A DNA stretch of 64,000 nucleotides. Source: Pictodentalium vernedei (taxonomy: Eukaryota; Mollusca; Scaphopoda; Dentaliida; Dentaliidae). Every line of letters begins with the position of its first letter. Position 1 is the stretch's first letter. Below the pieces are notes generated by a model that searched no databases, was not told the DNA's origin, and saw nothing but the letters and a program-made list of their open reading frames with translations. Below are positions 20,533-29,679 of the stretch, piece after piece. The stretch is taken from contig CM062292.1 of NCBI GenBank assembly GCA_031216915.1, positions 68,932,790 to 68,996,789 on the forward strand. Direction: 5' to 3'. The position numbers and the translations under genes were made by a program.

Positions 20533-20961
20533 ATGTTCCACAAAAAAGTACTGAAGCAGATGCTACCTGGAGACTCTCGTTCACCGACTGTTCTAGAGAA
20601 ATTCGAGCCAGTGCAGAGACCATCGCGCCACATGAAGTATGCATTGAAAGTACACACCCTCAAGACTTTTGAAAATATGTTACAAAGAGAAAGTGCAAAA
20701 ACCTCGAAAGAACTAGCGAGAGCTGGCTTCTTGTATTTGTGGACAGGAGACAGAACTCAATGTTTTCATTGTGGAATAGCTGTGCGATTCTGGGATAAAG
20801 AAGATGATGTTATAGAAGAACATAGACAATATGCTCAACAATATTCTTATATTTACAACCTACCCGAATTGATGGAGGAGGAAGAAGAATCCAATGAAGA
20901 ACAAAAGAAGAGGCCGTCAGAAATGAAGATTCACGGAAATGTGTGTGTGTTTATTAACTGA
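20533..20961 (+). CDS. BIR-domain (IAP-like) protein of element 1
   Basis: 142 residues. A baculovirus-IAP-repeat core lies at about 50-108: LKTFENML, then ELARAGFLYLWTGDRTQCFH with a CxxC pair, W, and a downstream EH. That is the order of a zinc-binding BIR fold. The C-terminus is acidic (EEEEESNEEQKKRP). BIR proteins inhibit caspases or regulate division; in a capsid-bearing element, blocking host-cell death is the natural suggestion but is inferred. A RING domain is not visible. It is the last gene of the cluster. Confidence 0.78.
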   Translation: MFHKKVLKQMLPGDSRSPTVLEKFEPVQRPSRHMKYALKVHTLKTFENMLQRESAKTSKELARAGFLYLWTGDRTQCFHCGIAVRFWDKEDDVIEEHRQYAQQYSYIYNLPELMEEEEESNEEQKKRPSEMKIHGNVCVFIN

Positions 20962-21127
20962 AGCCATTTGTGCCTGTGCAAAGACCGTTGTAAACCACTG
21001 AGAAGATGTCCAAATCAAATAAATTTATAAAGATTAACAATAAATATTAACAGAATTAAACATAAATTGAGGGGGTTTCGGCCATACATTTGGAGCTCAT
21101 ACGAGGTTGTCTCAAATCATTATTAAG
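20962..21127. other. AT-rich 3' flank of element 1
   Basis: Several AATAAA-like motifs (about 21015-21060) could serve as polyadenylation signals. No terminal inverted repeat was recognised. Confidence 0.4.
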
Positions 21128-21221
21128 CAAAGGAGATATGAACAGTTGGCATATCGAACCAGTTTTGGTTCTATACAGAACCAAAACTGGTTCGATATGC
21201 CATCTGTTCATATCTCCTTTG
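21128..21221. repeat. 94-bp near-perfect palindrome
   Basis: Arms of about 45 nt (CAAAGGAGATATGAACAGTT, continuing to AACCAGTTTTGGTTCT) surround a 4-nt loop, with one or two mismatches. AACCAGTTTTGGTTCT recurs just beyond the DIRS element at about 27.65 kb. Confidence 0.93.
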
Positions 21222-21335
21222 TTTCGAAATGCGACTGCGTTGAATAAGCTCCAAGTTTACTGCTGAATCTACTTCAGTTCATGTAATATTCTGTTAAAAT
21301 TGAATGCTAATCTTGGTAAATTTATTTGATTTGAA

Positions 21336-21612
21336 ATTAAAATTTTTTAGTAAATTTTGTTTCTTAACATACCTACCACAATTGTTTACAATTGGCTGTA
21401 ACATAAGTGCAAGCCCTACTTCGGAACTAACTCAAGCTTTTAGAATCTTTTCCAAACGAGTTGGAAAAGTACGAGAGTGCAAAAGCACGAAAAAGATCGA
21501 AAAAAGGGTCGAGCGAGACCAGTGCTCGAAATTACAGGTACTCTCTCTGCACACCTCTTGCGTTTACCGAGCGCATGCGCAACAACCGTGACGTCAATTC
21601 CGTATTTCCGCC
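21336..21612. repeat. DIRS inverted terminal repeat, 3' end
   Basis: Shares CGAGTTGGAAAAGTACGAGA and GCGCATGCGCAACAACCGTG with the opposite end in inverted orientation, over more than 220 bp. Confidence 0.95.
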
Positions 21613-21681
21613 AACGAGAAGTTTGTGATTTAGCGGGGAGGCATCGATATCAAAGATATCCCCAAGGAGGGTGGGCTTCCG

Positions 21682-21773
21682 GTAAACAATTGTGGTAGGT
21701 ATGTTAAGAAACAAAATTTACTAAAAAATTTTAATTTCTTTTCAACCTACTCACAATTGTTTACAATTGGCTG
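21682..21773. repeat. DIRS internal complementary region
   Basis: 92 bp. One half is the inverse of the outermost 3' end (TTTCTTAACATACCTACCAC) and the other half corresponds to the outermost 5' end (TTCAACCTACTCACAATTGT). It is thought to template joining of the ends into a circle. Confidence 0.93.
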
Positions 21774-21939
21774 AATAAACAATAGGAGGAGGTGAATCAC
21801 ATAACCAGTACCAACAAGAGTAGCAGAACGAAAGCAAGGATGGCAGAGAACAAAAACGAAAACCTATAATGAAGACAGAAGAGAGAAGGCACCTGAAAAG
21901 AACAAGGCTGAGCGAAGCGGAACCTCGACAAAAACAATT

Positions 21940-23010
21940 TTAACGAGGGTGCACAACAGCCTGAGCAGCAACGAGAGGGCCTAAAGAATAAAGGTCCTCA
22001 GATTGCTGCTGAAGGTGGCGGAGATAAAAGGAGGAGAAGGTAGAAGCATTCCTCCAGTAAGCCGCATTCATAACATCACGGAGCGAAACAGAATTGGAGA
22101 ACGCCCAGGATGTAGAAATGGCACGAACCTCGTGAGCATTAAGCCGGTTCGAAACAAGATCTGATGCAGACAAGCGAGAATAAGCCAGCTTGATTGCAAG
22201 ACAGATCCACCTGGAAATAGAATGGGAAGAGATAGACTGCCTCTTAGGAATGAGAGACAGAAAGAATCTCTTCCGACCCCTCCTAATGAACGGAGTGCGA
22301 GTAATGTAAGTCTTGACCGCACGAACAGGACAAAGAAGAGGCCTCCGTCCATCTACAGCAGGGAGAGCCCGAATGCAGATGGGAGGAGGTACCGAATCGG
22401 GGAGTTGATTCTTAGCCAGAAAAGAGCAATCAGTAGTGAATGTGACACTGTTAGCCTCATTTCGGAAGAAGGCAGTATCAACAGATAGCGCATGAAGCTC
22501 ACTGACTCGACGAGCAGAAGCAAACGCTAGAAGAAAAGCCGTCTTATAGGTGAGAAAACGCATGTCGGTCTCAGATAAAGGCTCGAATGGCGCCCCCTCC
22601 AAACAGTGCAACACCCATGCCAAGTTCCACTTGGGTGTAAGACGCAAAACTCGAGGCCTCTTCAAAGAAAAGTGCCGAATAAGTTTGGAGAGGAAAAGAT
22701 TACGACCGATACACCGCTTCCCCACATAAGAGAAAGTATCAGACAGCATAGACCGATAGCCCTTAATCGTAATAGGCTGGAGGCCCTTGGAGTCAAAAAG
22801 GAAAACCAGAAAATCCGTAATTTGAGCGATTGACGGATCACGGTAATTCACATTGTGATCTGAACACCAGCGGCAGAAAACCTTCCACTTGGCGGCATAA
22901 GTCATTCCAGTGGAAGGTCGCCGCGATGCAGAAATGCACTCCACTGATCGTCTCGAAAAACCTCTACGTCGGAGACTGGACCTGATAAAAGACAGGCGTG
23001 AAGGGACAGG
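21940..23010 (-). CDS. tyrosine recombinase of the DIRS element
   Basis: The C-terminal ~340 residues of a long frame that overlaps the RT frame. The catalytic layout is visible: Arg in SARRVSELHAL, HxxR in NAHEVRAISTSWAF, and Tyr in the final segment SSFYLRH. The N-terminal SAM-like part includes YAAKWKVFCRWCSDHNV. The enzyme would insert the circular DNA copy. The same frame stays open upstream to 24834, where it overlaps the RT gene out of frame; that part has biased composition and no domain. Overlapping RT and recombinase frames are usual in this family, and how the recombinase is translated is not visible here. Confidence 0.92.
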   Translation of the reverse strand, partial: PVPSRLSFIRSSLRRRGFSRRSVECISASRRPSTGMTYAAKWKVFCRWCSDHNVNYRDPSIAQITDFLVFLFDSKGLQPITIKGYRSMLSDTFSYVGKRCIGRNLFLSKLIRHFSLKRPRVLRLTPKWNLAWVLHCLEGAPFEPLSETDMRFLTYKTAFLLAFASARRVSELHALSVDTAFFRNEANSVTFTTDCSFLAKNQLPDSVPPPICIRALPAVDGRRPLLCPVRAVKTYITRTPFIRRGRKRFFLSLIPKRQSISSHSISRWICLAIKLAYSRLSASDLVSNRLNAHEVRAISTSWAFSNSVSLRDVMNAAYWRNASTFSSFYLRHLQQQSEDLYSLGPLVAAQAVVHPR

Positions 23011-25109
23011 CTCGCCATGTTGTTGTGATACTTCCTGGGACGACCCTGTGAAAGAAGATCGCGACGTAGAGGTAGACGAATCGGTCGATCGGCCAATAGA
23101 GGCCGCAGCAGATTGATCCACACCCTCTGTGGAGACAGGGGTGTGATCAGAATGATCCTGCAACTGCAAGCACGAATCTTCGCTAAAACTTGGGGAAGAA
23201 TCGGTGCAGGAGGAAAGGCATAGCCGACCCAACCTGTCCAGTCCAGAGACAGAGTGTCTACTGCAAATGCCAGAGGATCTGGACAAGGGGAGACAAAAGT
23301 CTCTACCTGATGATTCCAGCGAGTAGCGAAAAGGTCGACCTGAGGACCACCCCACTGCTCGCAAATCGCCGGAAACACCGACCGATGTAGCATCCATTCG
23401 GTTGGAAGGACACTGTCGCGTCGGGACAGGGAGTCTGCTAGGACGTTGAGACGCCCGGGAATGTGTCGAATGGACACCCGAGCGTTCACATCCCGCGCCA
23501 ACAGAAGAAGATCCCGAGACAGCCGATACATGGGAATCGAATGTGTGCCTCCCTGATTCCGTATGTAGGCCACTACTGTCGAATTGTCCGAAAGAAGTAG
23601 GACAACATGGTCCGACAGATGAGGGATCCAAAGCCGAAAACTCAACAGAAGAGCAAGGAGCTCCTTCTGGTTGATATGAAGGCCCACCTGCTCGCTGTCC
23701 CACTCTCCGTGAGTAGACAGACCGAGAGGGTCCAACGTCGCACCCCAGCCCCGATCGCTGGCATCCGCAGTAAGGATGCGATCGGCCAAAGGAAGATCCA
23801 ACGGAACACCCTGTGTCAGCCAGGGAATATCTGCCCAAGTGCGGAGGTGACAAAGCAGAGACCGAGGAATAGTGAGTTCCAGGTCCAGCGGATCTACATT
23901 CGGACGCCAATGATCCAACAGGAAGTGTTGGAGAGGTCGGACAAACAAGCGACCGAGCGGAATGAGATCTGTCACCGAACCGCAAAGGCCCAGCATCCGA
24001 AGGAAAGTCCTGGCCGAGACCGAGGAAGATTGAAGCAGGTCCCGAGTCAAGGCGGAAAGAATCGTCGCCCGAGCCTGGGGGACCGACACTACATTGTGAA
24101 GAGTGTCGAAATCCATCCCTAAATGACGGAATCGCTGAGAAGGAAGAAGATCCGACTTCTCGCGATTGACTCTGAAACCCAGCGACGCTAGCAGGCAAAG
24201 AAACTGCCGGACATCGAACTCCAGAACAGCAGCATCGTGGTGCCGTTGGATGATGTCGTCTAGGTAGGCTGACGAAGTCACTGCCGACTGAGTGCGATGG
24301 AAAGCAAGCACATGTGACATCAGTCGGGTGAAGGCCCAAGGAGCCAGGTTCAAACCGAACGGGAGAGCTCTGAATTGAAAAAGTCGATCCCGAAACAAGA
24401 ACCGAAGGTATTTCCGTGACGCCAGATGAATGGGTACATGGAAGTAGGCATCCTTCAGGTCGATACTGGCCGCAAAATCGCCCTGATGAACTGAACGTCG
24501 AACCGACCGGAAAGTCTCCATACTGAAACGAGGAGCAATTATGTACTCGTTCAGGGTACTCAGATCGATGACAGGACGATATTGGCCGTTTTTCTTCGGC
24601 ACCAAGAAAAGTCTCGAGTAAAACCCCGGTGAAAGGGTGTTCCTGACCACCTCGATCGCCCCTTTGGTGAGGAGATTGTCGATCTCCTGCACCAGAAGGT
24701 CCCGACGCAGAGAATCTGAAGGGACCTGAGTCGGAAGGGGCACCCGAGATAAACTGGGGTGCCGATGGAAGGACAGTCGCAGACCGGATTGAATGACGTC
24801 GAGGACCCAAGAGTCCGACGTTATCTCTGTCCAACGGTCGTAAAACAGCGACAGCCTTCCACCGACTGGAGGCGAATCGAGGTGAGAACCTTCACTTGCG
24901 GCCTCGACGAGGCCCCCGAGAGGAGAAACCACCTCGGGAAGTGACAGAGTCCTGAGACTTTCCAGCCTGAGGCTGCCAGCGGGCCTGGCCACGTCTGCGC
25001 TTCTTATGAGCAGAAGGAGCAGACGGAGCCGACGTCGCCGACGAGACAGACGCAGGAGCACGCTTGGCGGGCCTGGAACGACCCCCACCCGCAGCAGCAG
25101 GTGGGTCAA
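22902..25109 (-). CDS. reverse transcriptase-RNase H-methyltransferase-like protein of DIRS
   Basis: 735 residues. RT motifs: FLVPKKNGQYRPVIDLSTLN, then IDLKDAYFHVPI, LPFGLNLAPWAFTRLM and the catalytic YLDDII. RNase H follows with TADASDRGWGA, NQKELLALLL and LLLSDNSTVVAYI. The last third has VDLFATRWNHQVETFVSP and DWTGWVGYAFPP, the DAM-methyltransferase-like region characteristic of DIRS1-type elements. The N-terminal part is arginine-rich linker. The frame is open throughout and overlaps the gag-like frame upstream and the recombinase frame downstream. Confidence 0.95.
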   Translation of the reverse strand: MTHLLLRVGVVPGPPSVLLRLSRRRRRLRLLLLLIRSADVARPAGSLRLESLRTLSLPEVVSPLGGLVEAASEGSHLDSPPVGGRLSLFYDRWTEITSDSWVLDVIQSGLRLSFHRHPSLSRVPLPTQVPSDSLRRDLLVQEIDNLLTKGAIEVVRNTLSPGFYSRLFLVPKKNGQYRPVIDLSTLNEYIIAPRFSMETFRSVRRSVHQGDFAASIDLKDAYFHVPIHLASRKYLRFLFRDRLFQFRALPFGLNLAPWAFTRLMSHVLAFHRTQSAVTSSAYLDDIIQRHHDAAVLEFDVRQFLCLLASLGFRVNREKSDLLPSQRFRHLGMDFDTLHNVVSVPQARATILSALTRDLLQSSSVSARTFLRMLGLCGSVTDLIPLGRLFVRPLQHFLLDHWRPNVDPLDLELTIPRSLLCHLRTWADIPWLTQGVPLDLPLADRILTADASDRGWGATLDPLGLSTHGEWDSEQVGLHINQKELLALLLSFRLWIPHLSDHVVLLLSDNSTVVAYIRNQGGTHSIPMYRLSRDLLLLARDVNARVSIRHIPGRLNVLADSLSRRDSVLPTEWMLHRSVFPAICEQWGGPQVDLFATRWNHQVETFVSPCPDPLAFAVDTLSLDWTGWVGYAFPPAPILPQVLAKIRACSCRIILITPLSPQRVWINLLRPLLADRPIRLPLRRDLLSQGRPRKYHNNMASLSLHACLLSGPVSDVEVFRDDQWSAFLHRGDLPLE

Positions 25110-27255
25110 GCTGTCTCAGAAAAAGCTGGTCCTTCGAATGACGAAGAACATCGCCACGAACAGCTTCCACGGAACCATGGAACAACTGAGGTCGAGAGAC
25201 AACATACCCAGCATCTCTCGGGGACAGGCCCACCATAGACTCAACTACCGACATCTGGAGAACTGCCGACTTAGGCTTAGTCAACCCGAGGGAAGAAGAA
25301 TCCTCATCCACAGTAGTCATCCCTTGGAAGACTGGTGGAGAGACGGAATCGTACACACCAAACCGCGATGGAGGCAGAAAGGCATCAGCTCTAGAAAAGA
25401 AGGAACCCTTGAGGGCCTTAGAACGCATTTTGGCGTCTAAGCCCTGGAAGGACTCAACCACCTGAGCCGATTGCAAAGGACGCAAAGCCCCGGAGCTAGA
25501 AGGCTCAACGGGGTTACGGCGCTCCACAGTGGACCGCGGCCGGACGGTCACAGAAGGCTGGTCGGAAGGTTGAACGTCCGGCAATAAGCCAAAGACGAAA
25601 TCCAAAGCCTGCTCCAAGACTGACGAGGGGGGCCCATCACCTTCAAGATACTCGTCATCCTCCGTAGCAGAGGAGACGTAGCCCAACTCGGGCTGACCAG
25701 CAGAAACCTCCTGTGAATACTGTGCAGTATCCAAGGGGCCAGGCGAGACATCTCGGCGACCGACCAAAGGAGGTTGTGCCTCAGGAGGCACAGGGAGGCC
25801 AACTTGAGGGTTGCCAGAAAGCAACCGGGTGAGCGCCAAAACGGCCTGGCGCAGGTCACCCTGAGAATCCGTCGCAGCAGAATCGCCCGACGGAGTGTCC
25901 TCCCAATGGACCCTTCTGGTAGAAGAACCCAAATCCTCAGAAGAGACCGACGGCGAACGTCGATCGGCAGACAGAATAGGAGCACGGTGAGAAGACACCG
26001 GAGGATAGTCCCGATTGTGACGCCCAGGGGCCATCACTGACCTCTGCGAAACAGAAGGCCCTGCCTGCAAATCCTCTAAAGAGACCGACGGCGCACGTCG
26101 ATCGGTAGCTGGACCTAGGACACGGTGAGAAGACACCGGAGGATTGTCCCAAGAATGACAGGAACCTGTCATTGGCCTCTGCGCAGCAGACGGCCCCAAC
26201 TGCCTATCCTCTAAGACCGACGGCAAGCATCGATCGACACCCAGACTCGGAACACAGTGAGGAATCACCGGAGGAAGGTTCCGAGAGTGACAGCTAACAG
26301 GGGCTGTCACTGACCGCTGCCGAACAGCAGGCCCTGGATGCCAACGTCCCAACACCATCCCGCTAGGCGGCACACTAGCAGGCGAAGGTGGAACAATAAA
26401 CGATTCACTCGAGGGACGAGGAATCGCTGCCGAAGCGACCGGCCGGCTCAACCGACTAGGAGCAAACCTAGCCAGATGAGACGGAGCAGACAGCAAACCC
26501 GCACAGCCCCGCCGCGAGGCTGGGGGAGGCTGAGAACACACAGACACACCAGCAGATACAGCCTCGGTCCCCCGAGACTGTAGACCATCCCCAGAGGAGA
26601 TGGAAGAGCCACCATCCGACAGAATAGGATCCGGAGTAGCAACCTCCTCAACAACTGTCGACGGTGAAGGAGGCAGATCGGAGAGGGTTGCCGAGCTGAC
26701 CTCGGAAAAGCTCTCAACGAAAACAGACGCCTCAATAGTGACATCAGAAGACAAAGAGACCACGGTCTCCTCGTCAGGTATCACTGAACTAACACCGCCA
26801 ACAGTTGCAGAGGAACTCGCCACAGAAGTCAGATCCGAATCCTGTGTGACAGAGTCACCACGTGCACCAGCAGAAATGTCTGCTACGGCACGGCTACCCT
26901 TACCCCGAGAACGAGGGGTTCTAGCTCTGGAAAGAACCACCTTGTTCACAGAAGCCCAAAATTTAGAGGACCAAACCCCACAGATACCACATGATTGGGC
27001 CCGAGTGCAATTGTTGCAAGTGACACATGTGGCATGAGAATCGTCCACATGTTTCACCAGCAAACAAGAGGTACAAGGAATAGTCTTAGGCATGGTATCA
27101 AAACAATAATCAAGCTTCCCGCCGACGGAAAACAGTACTAAGGTCGTGTTCACACGTGGGGGGAAGACAAGATAAAGTGTGAAGAGAACAGCAATAAAAA
27201 TACAAATTAACATTAAATAATAATAATAATTTGGTAGCTTGATAAAAGGATACAA
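24892..27255 (-). CDS. gag-like protein of the DIRS element
   Basis: 787 residues in the first frame, or about 735 from the internal methionine MPKTIPCTSC. The N-terminal region has a cysteine cluster (CTSC, CVTCNNC, CGIC) that may bind zinc. The middle is long, serine/proline-rich and low-complexity, with repeated blocks such as SVSSEDL and RRSPSV. The C-terminus is arginine/glycine-rich (GRSRPAKRAP, SRGPRRGRK), as expected of a nucleic-acid-binding tail. DIRS gag proteins diverge rapidly, so the assignment rests on position, length and composition. Confidence 0.8.
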   Translation of the reverse strand: MYPFIKLPNYYYYLMLICIFIAVLFTLYLVFPPRVNTTLVLFSVGGKLDYCFDTMPKTIPCTSCLLVKHVDDSHATCVTCNNCTRAQSCGICGVWSSKFWASVNKVVLSRARTPRSRGKGSRAVADISAGARGDSVTQDSDLTSVASSSATVGGVSSVIPDEETVVSLSSDVTIEASVFVESFSEVSSATLSDLPPSPSTVVEEVATPDPILSDGGSSISSGDGLQSRGTEAVSAGVSVCSQPPPASRRGCAGLLSAPSHLARFAPSRLSRPVASAAIPRPSSESFIVPPSPASVPPSGMVLGRWHPGPAVRQRSVTAPVSCHSRNLPPVIPHCVPSLGVDRCLPSVLEDRQLGPSAAQRPMTGSCHSWDNPPVSSHRVLGPATDRRAPSVSLEDLQAGPSVSQRSVMAPGRHNRDYPPVSSHRAPILSADRRSPSVSSEDLGSSTRRVHWEDTPSGDSAATDSQGDLRQAVLALTRLLSGNPQVGLPVPPEAQPPLVGRRDVSPGPLDTAQYSQEVSAGQPELGYVSSATEDDEYLEGDGPPSSVLEQALDFVFGLLPDVQPSDQPSVTVRPRSTVERRNPVEPSSSGALRPLQSAQVVESFQGLDAKMRSKALKGSFFSRADAFLPPSRFGVYDSVSPPVFQGMTTVDEDSSSLGLTKPKSAVLQMSVVESMVGLSPRDAGYVVSRPQLFHGSVEAVRGDVLRHSKDQLFLRQLDPPAAAGGGRSRPAKRAPASVSSATSAPSAPSAHKKRRRGQARWQPQAGKSQDSVTSRGGFSSRGPRRGRK

Positions 27256-27348
27256 TCCAGTAGCACACTAAATATGAAGAATAAGTTGTTCACGAAGAAT
27301 ACATAGCATAATAAGCACGAGTCCCAAAAATTTCCGACCATGTACAAT

Positions 27349-27604
27349 GGCGGAAAATAAAGGAATTGACGTCACGGTTGTTGCGCATGCGCTCGGTAAA
27401 CGCAAGAGGTGTGCAGAGAGAGTACCTGTAATTTCGAGCGCTGGTCTCGCTCGACCCTTTTTTCGATCTTTTTCGTGCTTTTGCACTCTCGTACTTTTCC
27501 AACTCGTTTGGAAAAGATTCTAAAAGCTTGAGTTAGTTCCGAAGTAGGGCTTGCACTTATGTTACAGCCAATTGTAAACAATTGTGAGTAGGTTGAAAAG
27601 AAAT
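27349..27604. repeat. DIRS inverted terminal repeat, 5' end
   Basis: The inverse of 21374-21612, ending in GTGAGTAGGTTGAAAAGAAAT. Confidence 0.95.
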
Positions 27605-28094
27605 AAATACTCTTTAAACAGAACTGGTTCCATCTCAGAGACAAGATTAGAACCAGTTTTGGTTCTAAAGATTACCTATATTTTTTTGCAGTGTTGAACG
27701 CCTGAGTATTATCAAAGGGAAGTTTGGCTGAAGCCAATACAGTCTGGGCTTTTGTGCTATTGTGGATTTTTGTACAAGGTTAGAAGCCTAAATTGTTATC
27801 TACTATCTGTTCTTAAGTCATAGAAAAACCGGACCGAAACCGAGTTTTTTCTGTCAACGAACCGAATCCAAAACGGGATCTGAAAAATCAAAACCTCCCA
27901 GCTCTACTTTACATCTCGTTATAACAATTTATCTCACAATCGGGGCGTTTTTCACTGTTACGCAACTAAAGTTTAATGTATATGGGCCCTTGTTCCGAAT
28001 CCGTATCAAGGGCCCCTGATACAAGCTCGTGATTCTGCTGTTGCCAAAACAACGGCATTAATATCATTTTTCGATCCCTTCGCGTTTTTCCCGT
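27605..28094. other. no gene seen
   Basis: AT-rich DNA with a stretch (27620-27670) sharing the AACCAGTTTTGGTTCT motif with the palindrome at 21.13 kb. Confidence 0.5.
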
Positions 28095-28147
28095 CAGAGA
28101 AAACAATATTAGGTGAGGCGAAGCCGAACCTAATACTGTTTTCTCTG
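28095..28147. repeat. short palindrome
   Basis: Arms of about 25 nt beginning CAGAGAAAACAATATTAGGT, with a tiny loop. Confidence 0.88.
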
Positions 28148-28703
28148 AGCCATAAGCTGTATCTGCCAACTACACACCCTGTAACGTATTTATTATGCAC
28201 GGCATGCTAAAATGTCACTGGGGAAGTTAATTCAACTTATGCGCACTTTTCGGCATCTTGGGCTGGTTTGTAGCCTATGATTGGGATTTTCCTGAACTCT
28301 CGAGTCGAGGCTTCTCTCTTGAAGTAAAAGGATTAGCTTTCGCTATGAAATGAGGAAAACTCCACCTCAATAAACGATGAACGGTATATTTTAAAATATA
28401 ATAAATCTTTAGACCAAGAGGGATATTTAATTCACCAGTAATTCTTGCAAAAGTAACAACCAAATTCACGTTTGAGAAATACACAGTTGCTCCACTTCGC
28501 AAGACAGTATTCAGTAAAGTGAATCCCAGTGACGTAATTTCTCTGAAGTGTAACGTCATCACTGACCTCAATATGGAGATCAATGAACGCCATTCTATTT
28601 TTTTCAATTTGCGTGTTTCCATCGATAAGGCAAATGAAAAAGTTCCTCTTAAAATAGTTTTATAATACATTTTGTGGTCAATATTGTGAGATAAATTTAT
28701 CAT
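28148..28703. other. no recognisable gene
   Basis: A - strand frame at 28275-28709 (144 residues) has no domain I recognise. It may be chance, and its 5' end runs into a palindrome. Confidence 0.4.
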
Positions 28704-28850
28704 CACCACAGTGTGTGTCTCCGGAAATTCTGATCAAGTCTCGTTGTAGGCACAGAATCGCATTTCGACTCGCCCTAACGGGCTCGTCGAAATACTATTC
28801 TGTTCCTACAACTCGTCTTGATCTGAATTCCCGGAGACACACACTGTGGT
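28704..28850. repeat. 147-bp palindromic MITE-like hairpin
   Basis: Long inverted arms (ACCACAGTGTGTGTCTCCGG at the outer ends) meet at GACTCGCCCTAACGGGCTCG, imperfect in the middle. It has no coding capacity. Confidence 0.9.
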
Positions 28851-28864
28851 AATAATCTGTATAT

Positions 28865-29205
28865 CACAACTCGTGTTTACGACTCCATAACTCCTTACAA
28901 CAACGTGTCAACTCGTTATAGTAACCTGTCAACTCATAACAGCATCACAAACCGTTATAAGTAACCGTGGAGTCGTTATTAAGACTTGATAACTCGTAAC
29001 GACTTGACAGTTCGTTATACTGAACTCATAACTCATTATATAATTCGTTATAGTGAAATCAGAACTCGTCGTAATGTCTTGTCAAGGTGTTATTATCACT
29101 TGTCACCTCCTAATATTCACATTTTGTAATAATATCAAGACATTATAAAGACATCACAACTCATTATAATGACTTCACAATTCGTTATAAGGACTTTACA
29201 ACTCA
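28865..29205. repeat. degenerate ~20-bp satellite, first part
   Basis: Many degenerate copies of CAACTCGTTATAATGACTTG. The array continues at 29.68-29.93 kb after an inserted MITE. Confidence 0.85.
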
Positions 29206-29211
29206 CTGTTA

Positions 29212-29672
29212 TGCACACGCCAGAAATTAAAGTGTTAAAAACTACACTTGAAATGCTGTATTTACCACTTACTAAGTGCTGAACTAGCACTTTGTTCAAG
29301 TGTAGATACCCCAGAACTTGACAGGTGTTGACAATAATACCACTTGACAAGTGTAATGTCGCGACACTTAAAAGGAAACAACGCAGATGACGCGGATCAG
29401 GCTCGAACTCTCGAGCCCCATCCGCGGCATCTGCGTTGTGTCCTTTTAATTATGTACCCACCAAGCGCAAATCAAATTATGGACGATTCTGGAAGAACCA
29501 CCAATGCTAGACACATGGGAAGTGCCATCCATTCAAGTTTCAGATGTCTGGCGATTGTAATGTCTAAGTGCTTAAAACATTGCACTTTGAGTGTTAAAAT
29601 CAAACCCTAAGAGTTAGAATGGGTTTAACACCTTGAAAGTGTCAGTTTTAACACTTTAGTTTTTAGTGTGCA
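29212..29672. mobile_element. MITE with TGCACAC ends inserted in the satellite
   Basis: Left end TGCACACGCCAGAAATTAAA; the right end is the inverse of TGCACACTAAAAACTAAAGT. Both continue with AGTGTTAAAA. A central hairpin at about 29367-29447 has arms containing CGCAGATG. The satellite resumes after it. Confidence 0.85.
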
Positions 29673-29679
29673 TTGTCAC

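Larger units (their letters stand above)
13760..20961 (+). mobile_element. Polinton/adintovirus-like integrating element 1 (fossil)
   Basis: About 7.2 kb of co-directional genes: PC4-like, a CxGC/DHPSQ protein, packaging ATPase, integrase with chromodomain, penton-like minor capsid, glycine-rich virion protein, F54H12.2-type major capsid, adenain-like protease, a second small basic protein and a BIR protein. This gene set is typical of capsid-bearing integrating elements related to Mavericks/Polintons. No protein-primed DNA polymerase B was seen, and I could not find terminal inverted repeats, so the element may be incomplete. Several frames are still open, but overall it is broken (of the order of ten breaks, plus one MITE insertion). 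That suggests moderate age, younger than the element at 46.7-56 kb. Confidence 0.88.
21334..27604 (-). mobile_element. DIRS1-like tyrosine-recombinase retrotransposon
   Basis: About 6.27 kb. It has inverted terminal repeats of about 225+ bp (21336-21612 and 27349-27604), nearly identical to each other. An internal complementary region (21682-21773) is the inverse of both outer ends joined. Three long open frames lie on the - strand: gag-like, RT/RNase H/methyltransferase-like, and tyrosine recombinase. This is diagnostic of DIRS1-like elements, which integrate through a circular intermediate and recombinase rather than an integrase, without target duplication. The element looks whole, and the near-identity of its ends suggests a young insertion. 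Confidence 0.95.

Noticed and set aside
23010-24834. Upstream part of the 964-residue recombinase frame as a separate protein
   Set aside because: It overlaps the RT frame out of register, has biased Ser/Gly/Pro composition and no domain; it looks like a shadow of the RT gene.
21334-27604. LTR retrotransposon
   Set aside because: The ends are inverted, not direct, and a tyrosine recombinase replaces the integrase, so it is DIRS-type.
21128-28850. CRISPR array from spaced palindromes
   Set aside because: The palindromes are unrelated and irregularly spaced, and the genome is eukaryotic.
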